64,000 nt of DNA from Lepidostoma basale (Eukaryota > Arthropoda > Insecta > Trichoptera > Lepidostomatidae): positions 124,001 to 188,000 of the forward strand of contig JAHDVF020001470.1 in NCBI GenBank assembly GCA_022606425.2. The letters are read 5' to 3'. Shown piece by piece: positions 42,745 to 53,363 of this stretch. The notes beneath the pieces were generated by a model. That model had not been told where the DNA came from. It worked only from the letters and a program-made list of their open reading frames with translations, and did not search any database. Positions within the stretch are counted from its first letter, which is position 1. Every line of letters begins with the position of its first letter. Position numbers and translations under genes: made by a program.

Positions 42745-42860
42745 CTAAAATATCTCATTTCTACTGCATTTATTATATTATCATCTTTCTTTTGCCATTT
42801 CAATGCTTCAATTCCATAGATAAACAGAACAGAATTATACACTGCAATCTTAGCTTGTAT
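42745..42860 (-). mobile_element. LINE-A, upstream piece after FB-F
   Basis: tatctcatttctactgcatt to gaattatacactgcaatctt, the codons for KIAVYNSVL...INAVEMR in reverse. Confidence 0.8.
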
Positions 42861-43195
42861 GTTTTTAAAGAATGAAATTAATTATAGACTGTCACGTGCA
42901 TTCAAAATGAAGTAACGGCAAATTAATTGGAGGTAAGCATTCTCAGTTAATTGTAGGAATAATGCACCGGTGAGCCGGCTTTTATTAATTTGTCCACAAA
43001 CTCGGCAAAGTTGGCGAACGTGCTGGCAAAAGCCGCTTTCTCTACGTGTTCCGGAAACTTCCGAATGCCAGACATTGTACACACAAGACACCGCATTAAC
43101 CTTTGCGCGTGCTGTGGGGTACCGCCGTATCGGGGTACCTACCCACGAAGATTTAAGCTGTGAGGAAATATTTATTGTTTCTTGAACAAGATGCA
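42861..43195. other. No gene recognised
   Basis: Ends in ttattgtttcttgaacaaga, an FB-H terminus alone. Overlapping frames at 42882-43196 and 42970-43185 have no family resemblance. Confidence 0.4.
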
Positions 43196-43318
43196 ATACT
43201 CCACGATGTATGAATGTTGAGGAATCGAGAGTAGTATGCTAGGAAAGAACAGTATTGCATGACATTATTTCTGCCTATCCCTTCAGAAAAGACGTCGTGG
43301 TGGTTAGTGAGTTAGTCA
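43196..43318 (+). mobile_element. LINE-A 3' end, decayed
   Basis: ctccacgatgtatgaatgtt, then gcatgacattatttctgcct, ending gtggtggttagtgagttag. Confidence 0.7.
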
Positions 43319-43388
43319 TTGACATCAAAATTTCAATCGATTGGTCGTCTTTTTTAAAATTTTTGTTATTTGTAAAAACGACTACTAA

Positions 43389-43562
43389 TAAACACAAAAG
43401 TCCGGATCGTTCATGTCAACATGTGCAACATCGAAAAAAACATAATGTGTTTTTACATTATGTGCTAAATTAAAAAACGGTGGATACGTGGAACATACAT
43501 TAAATAGGCAATATGTGCACCATCTAAAAAGAACATTTTGTGTTAAATTGTTTTTATTTTGT
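43389..43562 (+). mobile_element. SINE-R 5' portion (before FB-E insertion)
   Basis: Starts taaacacaaaagtccggatc, as in the full-length copy at 44982, and contains acattatgtgctaaatt and aaaacggtggatacgtggaa. The flank actactaa (43381-43388) recurs at 44052-44059 as a possible target duplication. Interrupted by FB-E at 43563. Confidence 0.88.
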
Positions 43563-43788
43563 TTGATGTGTTTTTGGGTAACACCTTCTCGACCGACGTT
43601 TCGGAGATCGTTGCAGTCTCCATCTTCAGGGTAACGAATGTGATATGTGTTGTGTCTGTCATATCACATTCATTACCCTGAAGATGGAGACTCCAACGAT
43701 CTCCGAAACGTCGGTCGAGCAGGAGTTATCACACAGTGTTACCCAAAAACACATCAAACATATTGCTGCCAACCGTGAAAATCTACGC
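43563..43788. repeat. FB-E hairpin with 17-bp target duplication, inside SINE-R
   Basis: aattgtttttattttgt occurs at 43546-43562 and 43789-43805. Arms gatgtgtttttgggtaacac and gtgttacccaaaaacacatc run inward to cattcgttaccctgaagatg on both sides. The right end has an extra ~38 bp (tattgctgccaaccgtgaaa), so the element is not symmetrical to its termini. This asymmetry plus a 17-bp duplication is unlike a TIR DNA transposon. Confidence 0.9.
43678..43716 (+). ncRNA. Hammerhead-like motif in FB-E
   Basis: CTGAAGA, T, GGAGA-loop-TCTCC (five perfect pairs), GAAAC, GTCG, GTC. Position N of CTGANGA is A, which is allowed. The C-G and A-U pairs would close a GTCG loop as stem III. The extra T is again present. 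The opposite arm holds a near-perfect inverse, so each strand would have one motif. Confidence 0.5.
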
Positions 43789-44051
43789 AATTGTTTTTAT
43801 TTTGTCATTTTATTTTATATCATTGTATTTTATATTATTTGTTTTGGATTTATTTTGTGGGTGTTGGACGATCGAAGTGTGCGCGGGAGATGCCCATTGG
43901 TGGCGATGAGGTTCGCAACCCATCACACCGCGTCTCCCGCGGGGCGAAAAGAGAAGGATGGAGTGCGGCATCAGTAAAAGTGTGACAGTCCATTCTTTCT
44001 GCCTACTCTTTCGAGGAGACGGCGTGATGGTTAGTTAGTTAGTTAGTTACT
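43789..44051 (+). mobile_element. SINE-R 3' portion (after FB-E)
   Basis: Continues attttgtcattttattttat, the central gtgtgcgcgggagatgccca block and gaggttcgcaacccatcaca, to the shared LINE-A end and four GTTA units. Confidence 0.9.
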
Positions 44052-44059
44052 ACTACTAA

Positions 44060-44520
44060 ATACTACTTCTCAGCGCTACATCCCGGCGTGGGTCTTGGCC
44101 TTCACCACAACTCTCCTCCTCGGGCTTCTGCTCTCCATTCCCCAACTCTTTCCATTTTCTCACAGTCTTCTTTCACGCAGTTCGCACATATTTGTTTTGG
44201 TCTCGTTGAATAATATGTTATTTCTACATACTTTTGAAAAAAATACTATTATCATTTTGTTTATTGAATATTTTTATTAGATTTGTGGTTTGAGATTGTA
44301 ATTTTTAGTATTTAATTGAAACAAAAAAATTCAAATATCATAATTAATAATCATTGATTTTTATTGCAACCAAATTTATTTTATTCAGCATGTCAAACAA
44401 TACCTATTTTTAAGAAAATCTTTATTTTTAACAAAATGTTTATTTTTAACAAAATCTATATTCTGAATCAAAATTTTTCACATTAACTAAAATATGTATC
44501 TTCAACTAGTTCACAAAATG
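44060..44520. other. No gene or repeat recognised
   Basis: AT-rich; the 61-codon frame (44095-44280) is likely chance. Confidence 0.35.
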
Positions 44521-44602
44521 GAGCTACAGCGCCCTTGAGATGATTAATTAATAAAAATGGCGCTCTATAAATCATCCAATTTATTATTATTATTATTATT
44601 AA
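44521..44602 (+). mobile_element. LINE-Z 3' UTR only
   Basis: ctacagcgcccttgagatga, then aaaatggcgctctataaatc and an (ATT)n tail. Confidence 0.78.
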
Positions 44603-44968
44603 TACCCTGGTGCTTGAAAGATCCAGAGGAAAATTCTCGGAGCACTCAAGGGTTGAGTAAAAAACTTATGTTGCCCAACTACCTATCTCGCGGGCGTAGC
44701 GGGAAGCGAAGTTTGGAATGTCCCGGAGGACCGTATCTGTTCGCTAAATTTTGCTAAAGTGCAATAAGCAATGAATTTTATTTTTCTGCATTTTTAAAAC
44801 TTCAATTTTACAAGTTTAAAACTGTAGCTGTGCATCTAAACGAAATGCTTTACTAAACTTCCCAGGTGTATAATGTGTATGAAATAAATAATCAATAAAC
44901 AAAGCTATAAAAGGTTCCATCAATGATATGATGATATGTCAAGCATTAATGGCCGACATGTTTTCATC
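44603..44968. other. No gene or repeat recognised
   Basis: A short GC-richer run (tctcgcgggcgtagcgggaa) near 44690 is unassigned. Confidence 0.35.
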
Positions 44969-44981
44969 AAAACAGGTTACT

Positions 44982-45381
44982 AACTAACTAACTAACCATC
45001 ACGCCGTCTCCCCGAAAGGGTAGGCAGAAAGAATGGACTGTCACACTTTTACTGATGCGGCACTCCATCCTTCTCCTTTCGCCCCGCGGGAGACGCGGTG
45101 TGATGGGTTGCGAACCTCATCGACACCAATAGGCATCTCCCGCGCACACTTCGATCGTCAAACACCCACAAAATAAATCTAAAACAAATAATTTAAAATA
45201 CAATGATATAAAATAAAATAACAAAATAAAAATAATTTAATACAAAATGTTATTTTTAGATGGTGCACATTTGTCCACCGAATCCACCGTTTTTAAAATT
45301 TAGCACATAATGTAATAACACATAATGTTTTTCCGATGTTGCACATGTTGACATGGACGATCCGGACTTTTGTGTTTATTT
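44982..45381 (-). mobile_element. SINE-R, full-length reference copy (400 bp)
   Basis: Flanked by perfect aaacaggttact repeats (44970-44981 and 45382-45393). In element orientation it starts aataaacacaaaagtccgga, passes a T-rich region and the gcgcgggagatgcctattgg core with gaggttcgcaaccc (B-box-like), and ends with gtgacagtccattctttctg, the ccctttcgggga hairpin, gacggcgtgatgg and GTTA units. The last ~60 bp are LINE-A. It has no ORF. It could be a SINE that captured the LINE 3' end, or a strongly deleted LINE-A derivative. Confidence 0.93.
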
Positions 45382-45424
45382 AAACAGGTTACTCATTACT
45401 TTATAATAATAATCAATATTCCTC

Positions 45425-45800
45425 AATTACTTGGCTCAAATTTCAAGATCTATTGGCCCCAAACAGTGTCAAATAGCGTTCTCTGGACCATGGCCTGCGA
45501 AAAAGCCAATCAGAGAACAAGTCGCTAGATGTAAATGGCTGTGGATTGGTCACATCCTGAGACGGAACCCAGCCTGCATCGCTCCGGGCGCTCTAGACTG
45601 GTCCCCTATGGGGGGAAAGAGGAAGCGAGGCAGATCAAGAGCCACCTGGAGAAGAGCCCCACAGGGTCAGGTCAAAGCAGGCCTCACTTGGGATGATGTT
45701 AGGCATCAGGCATGCGATAGAGCTAGGTGAAGAAGATCCCTTGAGGCCCTATGAACCACGGAGGTGTAAAAGGACAAGAAGCAGATAAGAAAAAAAAAAA
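45425..45800 (+). mobile_element. LINE-M RT C-terminal fragment
   Basis: The frame 45431-45730 includes RCKWLWIGHILRRNPACIAP, GALDWSPMGGKRKRGRSRAT and LTWDDVRHQACDRAR, a common LINE C-terminal block (W-WIGH-LRR, KRKRGR). It ends in an A-rich tail. Confidence 0.82.
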
Positions 45801-46360
45801 ATCATTTAAGAGCTATATTAAAACCTTTAAATGTTGCAAGTAATAAAAGGGAAAACAAATCTAATATTCACGTTGTGTAGTTTTCATAATGTTAAGGGAG
45901 TAATATTGTTCAAGGTTTCCTGGTCTTAAGCGCTGTGCATAAATAGCGACAGGAAAATATACATCGCCTCATTAGCCCTGCAAACCGTCCTGAGTGCCTG
46001 TTAGTTCAAAAAATGTATGAAATAAAAATGTCACGAACCCTTATTAAAACTCGGAATTGATATAAGCACCGTGAAGTGGAGTTGGTGATTCGAGGCCCCA
46101 TTTTGTAACTAAACGTCCAATACTGAACGGGCGGAACTTTCAAAAATAAATTTCCAAATTTTCGGATCTGGGGGCCATGCAAAAAGATTGAGTGAATCGG
46201 AAACCTACGCTCAGAGTGGAAGTGTTTGTAGAACTGGTTTTTCCTTTTAATGTTGTTTCATTATGAAAAATTAAATACTTTATTTACGTAAGAAATGATA
46301 AACTCTGAAACCAATTAATTTTAAATAGAGTTAAGGAATTACGTTAATATTTTAAACTAA
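45801..46360. other. No gene or repeat recognised
   Basis: No frame of note. Confidence 0.35.
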
Positions 46361-46361
46361 T

Positions 46362-46608
46362 AAACTACCTACCCAGCCGTCTCTCCAAAGGGGTAGGCAG
46401 AAATAAAGGATCGCCACACTGTTCTTTCCTGACATACTTCTCTAGCTTCCTCAAGATTCATACATCGTGTCATGTACGCAAGTCGATTTCTCCGACTCTT
46501 AACGTTGCTGACATTCAATATTCGATTTATCCTATCGTATCATGTTTTTCTCTATATCTAGTTTTATTATCATCGTTAATAATTAGATATATACTTTTAA
46601 CCACTCTT
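46362..46608 (-). mobile_element. LINE-A, ~245 bp, head to head with next copy
   Basis: ctaataaactacctacccag, then gtctctccaaaggggtaggc, to the gttaataattagatatatac region. Confidence 0.8.
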
Positions 46609-46623
46609 TCTACATATTTTTTA

Positions 46624-46950
46624 AGTATATGTTAACGATGTGAACGGAACAGAACGTAGAGAAAGACCGAGGAAGACGTGGCATGATCAAATAAATCAAA
46701 TATTAAATATCGGTCACGTGGGGAGTCGGAGAAATCGGCCTGCGCGCATGGCACGATGTATGAATACGAGTATATTACAAAATAATAATTAGGCTAAATT
46801 GTATAGTGCTGTTTTCGTGAATAGTTTAAACTAAGGCTGCTTGTAGAGGAAGCGAGTGAAGTATGTCAGGACAGAACAATGTAGGCGTCCATTCTTTCTG
46901 CCTAACTCTGCAAGGAGACGGCATGATGGGTAGTTAGTTAGTTAGTTATT
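46624..46950 (+). mobile_element. LINE-A, interrupted by a LINE-Z tail
   Basis: agtatatgttaacgatgtga to gcacgatgtatgaata, then resumes gtagaggaagcgagtgaagt to four GTTA units. The LINE-Z 3' UTR scrap splits it at about 46769-46843. Confidence 0.85.
46769..46843 (-). mobile_element. LINE-Z 3' UTR only, inserted in LINE-A
   Basis: aaaataataattaggctaaa, then tatagtgctgttttcgtgaa. It interrupts the MNVEEA codons of LINE-A. Confidence 0.75.
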
Positions 46951-47057
46951 TAAACCAATCTCAGTTAAGAAAGTTGTTTTTGGTTTTTACAATATAATAT
47001 AGATTTTCACTGAGACAGAATATGTAGAATAATACTCGTATTATTAAGTGTTTAATT

Positions 47058-47105
47058 AGAAACTCGGTTTCGTCAACCTTTGTTGACATCATCAGTTGTC
47101 ACAAT
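47058..47105 (-). repeat. FB-A arm fragment with hammerhead-like core
   Basis: On the minus strand it reads CTGATGA, T, GTCAAC-aaa-GGTTGAC, GAAAC, then CGAGTTTC. The stem is perfect, but the 3' GTC is absent. Confidence 0.55.
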
Positions 47106-47429
47106 AATTTATCAACTGTCAAAATTAAATTATCGTGATTTTCAAACCTTAATGTGTATTTGTTTGTCATTTTGAATAATTTCTTTAATAAATTTGGAGT
47201 TCTTGCTCGAATAAAAATATTAGGATAATAATATTCATAATATTAGGTACAGTATAACACCGAAGTTTCTTCACTCTAAAATCTTAGCCCGGCGAACACA
47301 TCGCGATAAAAGTTCTATATCACGGGCAGGGAATAAATCTTTTAATTTAATGTTGTCGGTCACCTTGTGGAACGCGTTGAGAGGCTACATAGCGCGGGGG
47401 GTCATAATAATAATAATAATAATAATGCT

Positions 47430-47955
47430 TAATTGTATCTCAATAGAGACGAAGACGCAAACTGGAAACTGAATATGGATGATCAAGGTGTTTACAGGAC
47501 TCATGACCTGTCATTGGTTGAGTTAAGCGCACGCTTTATGTAATTACAACATTTCCCATTCCACCTTTGTTATTATGATCATGGATGATAAATTTTGGAA
47601 GTTGTATGTATACTCCAAATTCATACTTATCTTCACGTGTCAGTTTTAATTGGCCATCTATGTAGATTTGATTACACTTGTCAATCTTTTAAGGATTAAC
47701 CTATATAATCCACCCACTAACGCCATCTATGGAGAATGATTTTTAGCATTTAGCAAACTACTTTATAAACACAGTGCGAAGGCTATCGCATATTAGCGTA
47801 TTGTTTTAGAAGTCGCCTGGAGTATTATTCCTATCTTATATGCCAAAGAATTGACCAGAATGATTACAAATATTTTTGTGAATGTATACTTATACTTGTA
47901 TACGAATCCTGGATTTTCACCCATGGTGGGTGGTATACATTCACAAAAATATTAA
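47430..47955 (+). repeat. Rep-X, second copy
   Basis: Collinear with 18285-18795, with an additional catgacctgtcattggttga (also in the 59 kb copy). It ends in a gtatacattcacaaaaatat hairpin region. Confidence 0.82.
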
Positions 47956-48062
47956 TAATAATGCTTATTTGTATAGCGCCGTTTTCGTGAATAGCTCACC
48001 TCAAGGGCGCTACAGGTCATAAACCTAATCGACAGACGAATGAACAGTCCTTTAGGGCCGCG
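47956..48062 (-). mobile_element. LINE-Z 3' UTR only
   Basis: aataataatgcttatttgta, then gcgccgttttcgtgaatagc and tcacctcaagggcgctacag. Confidence 0.78.
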
Positions 48063-48448
48063 GGTGTCGCAGGCACGCTGTTTCATTGTATTTTTCATTA
48101 TCAGATGAACTTAATGAGCTGAATAATTTACATTTCTAGCTCTTTATTTATTACAGATTTTTCGAGATTACTTCTCTCGCGAATATTAAACTTATTTTTA
48201 TGCGGCTTTAACACCGTTTTAAAACGCTAAACACAAAGTAGGGGAGAGGGGGGCATAGTGGGATCCTGGGGCATACTGGGGCCCCTATATTTAAACTCAC
48301 GAATGAAGGGCCGCATCTTAATTCAGATGACTATGGATGATTGGTTTTTAGTCGCAACGGGCCCTTGACCACCGTCACAGGCTGCAACAAGACGGAATTT
48401 TCCGCTATCTTTTATTTTCCGTACAATTGCATTTTAGTTTAAAGTTGC
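48063..48448. other. No gene; G-rich patch
   Basis: 48240-48290 (ggggagaggggggcatagtg, then ggggcatactggggcccc) resembles the reverse of 9455-9520; possibly both are relics of one element. Nothing coding. Confidence 0.4.
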
Positions 48449-48449
48449 T

Positions 48450-48625
48450 TAAATAGTCCATTGTTTTGGCTAAAATATTTCAAACACCTGATGCCAACAT
48501 CAGTTGGCGAAACGGCTGTTGCGATACTCAAAAGTGAATAATAAAAAATGTTATATCATGACAGTGCTATAATATTTATTAATGCTGAAGTACCTTTGTG
48601 TTTCGGCCAATATAATGGACTATAT
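48450..48625. repeat. FB-A, short form with one core
   Basis: Terminal tagtccattgttttggc on the left and ggccaatataatggacta on the right form TIRs. The interior has one CTGATG-ccaac-loop-GTTGGC-GAAAC motif, with GGCT before GTT. This may be the monomer form of FB-A. Confidence 0.8.
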
Positions 48626-48659
48626 AATTTAAACGTTTGATAATACCTTAGACAGGCGA

Positions 48660-48935
48660 AATATAAATTAAATGCGGCTCCCCATTCTTCTCTTGTGTCC
48701 CCCGCGGGAGACGCAGTCTGATGGGTTTCGAACCTCATCGCCACCAATAGGCATCTCCCGCGCACACTTCGATCATCCAACGTATCGAAGTAAATCTAAA
48801 ACAAATAATATAAAATACAACGATATAAAATAAAATAAAAAAATAAAAATAACATAACACATAATGTTCTTTTTGATGGTGCACATGTTGTCAGCTGGAC
48901 GATCCGGACATTTGTGTCATGTTATATTAAAATTT
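48660..48935 (-). mobile_element. SINE-R lacking the LINE-A-derived tail
   Basis: Begins atttaaatgcggctccccat instead of the LINE end, then the central block, and ends with acgatccggacatttgtgtca. The 3' loss is next to an FB-H scrap (taccttagacaggcgaaat). Confidence 0.82.
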
Positions 48936-48967
48936 AATTTACATTGCACGTATCCACCGTCCTTTAA

Positions 48968-49435
48968 TTAACTAACTAACCATCACCCCATTTCCACGGA
49001 GGAGTAGGCAGAGAAGATGGACCGCCACAATGCTCGGTCCTGGCATACCTCTTGGGCTTCCTCTAGATTCATACATCGTACCATGCACGCATGTCGATTA
49101 TTCCGACTTCGAACGTGGCCGCCTTTTAGTAATTGATTAATTTGGTCATGCCATGTTTTCCTCGGTCGTCCTCGGCTTCTTTTTCCACTCACGCTGTTTG
49201 TGTACAACTTTTAAGCCATTCTACTCTCATCCATTTGTTACATATGTCCTTTTTTGATTTTAGACTTACTTTTTTTTCTTATTTCATCGTTCGGGATTCT
49301 ATCATACAACGTAGTGATATTATTTCTACGGCGTTTATCCTGCTTTCATCCTTCTTTTGCCAGCTCCAAGCTTCACTTCCAAACACGAGGGTTGGCAATA
49401 GAACTCCACTGTGAACTGCCATCTTGCACAACATT
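48968..49435 (-). mobile_element. LINE-A (A3), ~470 bp
   Basis: The frame 49207-48983 ends SGKRSRGRPRKTWHDQINQL, then LKGGHVRSRNNRHACMVRCM and ALWRSIFSAYSSVEMG. The upstream frame (49506-49279) encodes MLCKMAVHSGVLLPTLVFGS, then EAWSWQKKDESRINAVE. Confidence 0.9.
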
Positions 49436-50100
49436 GCACTATCTACATTGCATCTACATTGCACGTATCCACCGTTCTTTAATTTAACTATTATATAATA
49501 AGGCACTTAAAACAATCCAACTCCAGTAAGAACTTCAAAATGTTATCAAAGAAATTATTAAAATTGACATTGGAACAAATGCACTTAAAAATGAATTTAC
49601 ACTACGTTATTTAATTTGAGATTTTATTACTAAATAAATATTTGGTTGCAGGTATCTCGTGCCGCACCGTAGTTGTATAATTCTCAAGATTAACAAAAGA
49701 TTTCACCCTTTTGGCGGAGACATAAATTTAATCAGCCTCTCTCCGTCGTCTGGATAGGGCCATTCAAATTTGAACTGCGTTAAATTTGTTTCCTAGGGCG
49801 GCTATTATTGGGGGCGGTCTCTCGCGACCCCCTTCCACGACCCATAAAACATCAGGTGCTATTTATCACCGTGCTTTAATTAAGCTTTCTTTTACACGCG
49901 ATTCGTTTAAATGCAAAAGAAAAAAATAGAACTCCGGGAGTAATGTCGGCACGGTGCTCAACTTGGTTTAAATTTTACTTTTGGAGAAATGGATACGTTT
50001 GATCGGTTTCTTTATAATCTTTGTACAAAGAGAGAGAATATGCGGAATATTTAGTACTCTTCATAAAGGAATACTCTAATGCAATTTTTTTGTAAATTGA
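49436..50100. other. No gene or repeat recognised
   Basis: A GC-richer run (gggcggctattattgggggc) lies at 49797-49816. No frame. Confidence 0.35.
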
Positions 50101-50105
50101 CTAAT

Positions 50106-50375
50106 AAGTTAATTAATGCGAATGAAGACGTCAGTTTTCTAGAAGTTTTATTATATTTTATGAGGATGACATGTTTCGACTTTCTAAGGCATTATCAAAT
50201 GTATGACTAATAAGTTAATTAATTGCAATGAAAACGTGTGTTTTCTAGATGTTGATAAACATTTGATAATATCTTAGACAGGCAAAGCATGTAATTTACA
50301 TGAAAAAAATCATATATTTAATTTTCTAGAAAACTTTTTTCAGATTTCGTTTTAATTTTTATTGTTTAAGAAACA
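50106..50375. repeat. FB-H, two partial units in tandem
   Basis: aattaatgcgaatgaagacg with tctagaagttttattatatt and ggcattatcaaatg, then a second aattaattgcaatgaaaacg, and the terminal attgtttaagaaacaatt. Confidence 0.75.
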
Positions 50376-50412
50376 ATTGACGACTAATAAGTTCGTTTAA
50401 AAAGTAAAATAA

Positions 50413-50704
50413 AATAACTAACTAACTAACCATCACACCGTTTCTCCGAAGGGGTGGTAGGCAGGAAGGATGGGCCGCCATGCCGTTTTGTCCTGACATA
50501 CCTCTCTAGCTTCCTACACATTCATACTTCGAGTGTGGCCGCCTTTGAGTATTTGATTAATTTGGTCATGCTTTCCTTGGTCTTCACTCACACTGCTTGT
50601 ATACAACATTTTGATAATTCTTCTATCGTCCATTCGTTCCATATGTCCAAACCATCTCAGGGATCTTTTTTTAATTTTACTTATGATGCAATCATCTGCT
50701 TAAC
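50413..50704 (-). mobile_element. LINE-A (A3), ~290 bp
   Basis: ataactaactaactaaccat, a hairpin with an inserted gtg, and a deletion around tacttcgagtgtggccgcct; it ends at gcaatcatctgctta. Confidence 0.85.
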
Positions 50705-51860
50705 TATTCTTATTAATTTAGTCATTAAAAGATTTCTTTTAAAATAATGTGGAAATTAATTTCTAAAACACCAGTAATTACTCAACTATTTTATATGAGT
50801 TTTAGTAAAATGTAATTAACAATATTTGATGTACACAAATATTTTAAGAGATGTGTCTGAGTGACAAAGCCAAAATATATATACTAAGTTTTATAATAAA
50901 ACGAATCTATTTAAAAAAGAAACTTTGTTCAGTAAGCAAATCAAAATAATTGAATATTACAAAAAAACTTAAACACAAAAGAATTAAAAAAAAATTAAAG
51001 AATTTGTCTGTTTCGTTACGTTTTGTTGGTTTCGCTCCCGCAAGATCTTCGTGTTTTAAAAATTATGTTTAATAATGGTACACCACAAATTAAGTCCTCA
51101 ATACATATGTGATCGACAAATATACATTTTCCATCAGAAAACATTGCTTTATCAGGTTAGTTTAAGTTTTTGTTTGATACAAGAACACCTGACATTTTGA
51201 TGGCAAATAACTGTATTACAAGGAAGAAAGTAGATACCTTATAACCCGGTATAACAATATTGATTGATTAAACTGATACAGGCGGAAACCAGCGCTGATA
51301 CGTTGTATCTTGCAAGAAAATTCTTGAAATATTAAGTAAGGCAGAATATAAATATATTTATTTACTCCTTTGTATTCCAGATACATGCTTTTGAAAAATA
51401 AGTAGGGTTCTCGTTAAAAAATAACAAAAGAATCTTTCTGGAAACCTAGTGATCACCTTCGATTTTTCAAAGGAAATGTATTATACGTTACGTTACTGAA
51501 TTTCAGATATACATAATAATGATACATTATAGAATTATATTTTTCATTCATCCTTAAATTTTATTTAGCTGTTATGTATTTCTGATGTACGAGTATCAAC
51601 TCAGTAAAAACGCCTTAATCCTAGTCGGTATGGCGACATAGGTACTAATGACTGTTCAAAGTACACTTTTTAGGGTAAATTTACATTTCCTTTCATGTAG
51701 TTCTAAGCCGTAACGCAGTACACCTTCCGCCCGTTTTACTTGTAAAATAATAAATAAAATATTATATAACAAAACAACATGAGACCAAAAAATCATACAT
51801 ATCAGAAGGAATCCAAATATGTCGACGTCAGTGAGGCAGTACACTTTCCAGAATTTGCAA
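50705..51860. other. No gene or repeat recognised
   Basis: AT-rich; frames are all under 65 codons. A short inverted pair ctcactgac/gtcagtgag brackets 51830-51890. Confidence 0.4.
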
Positions 51861-51865
51861 TATTA

Positions 51866-52115
51866 TTTATGAATACTGCCTCACTGACACTGAAAATGAA
51901 TCCGAGATGATTAGATTCAGAGTCCGAATTGCTCTTCCTACTGGCATCACCAAAGGCAGGTTGGTTCTGCGTGACGGAGTAAATAACAATTGATGTCGGC
52001 GTTGTCGCAGGTAGTTATCAGGAACAAAAATACCTATTTGCTCCAGAACGCTCAATAGAGCCCCGAATCAATTTGAAAAAATGTGTTGACAATCATCCAT
52101 GTCATTGAAGCTAAT
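51866..52115 (-). mobile_element. LINE-J C-terminal fragment
   Basis: The frame 52055-51867 contains MSVLEQIGIFVPDNYLRQRR, then HQLLFTPSRRTNLPLVMPVG and RAIRTLN, matching the tails of the 11622 and 52530 copies. Confidence 0.82.
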
Positions 52116-52157
52116 TAAAAATCTACAACAAAAATAATAGAATTTTTAATGTTTTTA

Positions 52158-52318
52158 TCAATGAAAGCGAAAATGGCCGTTCACAATGGAGTTCTGGTTT
52201 CTTTTGCAGGGAAGTGAAGCATGGAACTGGCAAATAAATTATGTGTATAAATAATATATTTTATACGAATGTGTGGTAAATATATGATAGTCTCAAATTT
52301 AAATATAAGATGTGAATA
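52158..52318 (+). mobile_element. LINE-A scrap
   Basis: Codons for KMAVHNGVLVS...GSEAWNWQ, then a deletion to RMCGKYMIVSNLNIRCE. Confidence 0.7.
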
Positions 52319-52529
52319 TAAATAAAAAAAAAATCACTGTAAAACCTATAAAGCAAACGCGATTTCAATTAAAACTAAATTGTAAGAGACTATTATTTTG
52401 GCCGATATCAATCAAATCAGCATGGACAAAAGACATTACAAACAGAAAAATGTTTAAGGCATCTATTATGGTAAGTACAGGTAAACTTTTATAAAAATAC
52501 AACAAAGTACCAGGAACGCATTAGAGATG

Positions 52530-52870
52530 GTTCGACATTAGGAAAACAAGATACTTTCTAAAGTCAAGAGTATTTGTCCCCTGAACGTATCTTCACTAAT
52601 ATAAAAGACGTCGATCTCCGAGGAGACCGCGTTCAGCAGACTAATTGCTCTTCCCACCGGTGTCACCAGAGGTAGATTGGTTCTGGTGGCCGGTTGGTAA
52701 AACAATCTGTGCTGTCGCTGTCGGAGAAATCTATCAGGGACAAAAAGACCAACACCCTCTAGCACGCCCGAGTTCTCGAAATATCCCCTGATTAATTTAA
52801 AGAAATGGGTTATGAGATGCCCATCTCTTCGAAGCTGTAAAGAATTGGTTCTCTGTAAAGAAGATATGAT
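52530..52870 (-). mobile_element. LINE-J C-terminal fragment
   Basis: The frame 52765-52538 reads MLEGVGLFVPDRFLRQRQHR, then LFYQPATRTNLPLVTPVGRA and ISLLNAV. It is the same family as the 51866 copy but a different insertion. Confidence 0.82.
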
Positions 52871-52964
52871 ACTTACAACTTGTTAATAATGTTGAATTAG
52901 CACTTGCCATGATAATTCAACATTATAACTATTAGATATACATTTTTTTTATTATAAACTTTTA

Positions 52965-53030
52965 AATAATGTCGCGACAGCTGTTTCGCTAACCCATGTT
53001 GGCATCATAAGGTGTTACAAACAACTGTAA
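52965..53030. repeat. FB-A left arm only
   Basis: tgtcgcgacagctgtttcgc, then taacccatgttggcatcata and ggtgttac. Confidence 0.65.
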
Positions 53031-53035
53031 TAGTA

Positions 53036-53100
53036 CGATACGAATCCAGAACTTGTTTCAAGTGGCGCAGGACGGAGATGCCTTTGCTGCGGTGATCGAG
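53036..53100 (+). mobile_element. LINE-K 3' scrap
   Basis: ccagaacttgtttcaagtgg, then cgcaggacggagatgccttt and gctgcggtgatcg, as at 37270 and (reversed) 33160. Confidence 0.6.
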
Positions 53101-53363
53101 ATGACGTGTTTGAGAATAACAGTTGGAGTAACAATGCAGCCGCACTTCAAATGGGTAGAGATTCCAATCTCTGCAAGGGCCGTTAACTTTTTGTCAGTTA
53201 AGTGAAGCGAATATTTAGTCACACTGTTTCATTAAAGTTAATCGAATTCTCCAACTAACTGCTCACATTTTTTATCCCATTTGATTCCCTTCTTCCTGAG
53301 TAGGTGCATTTCACATACTAGGCATGGTAGTGAACTTATTTGGGGTATGAGTTTATGTAGATA

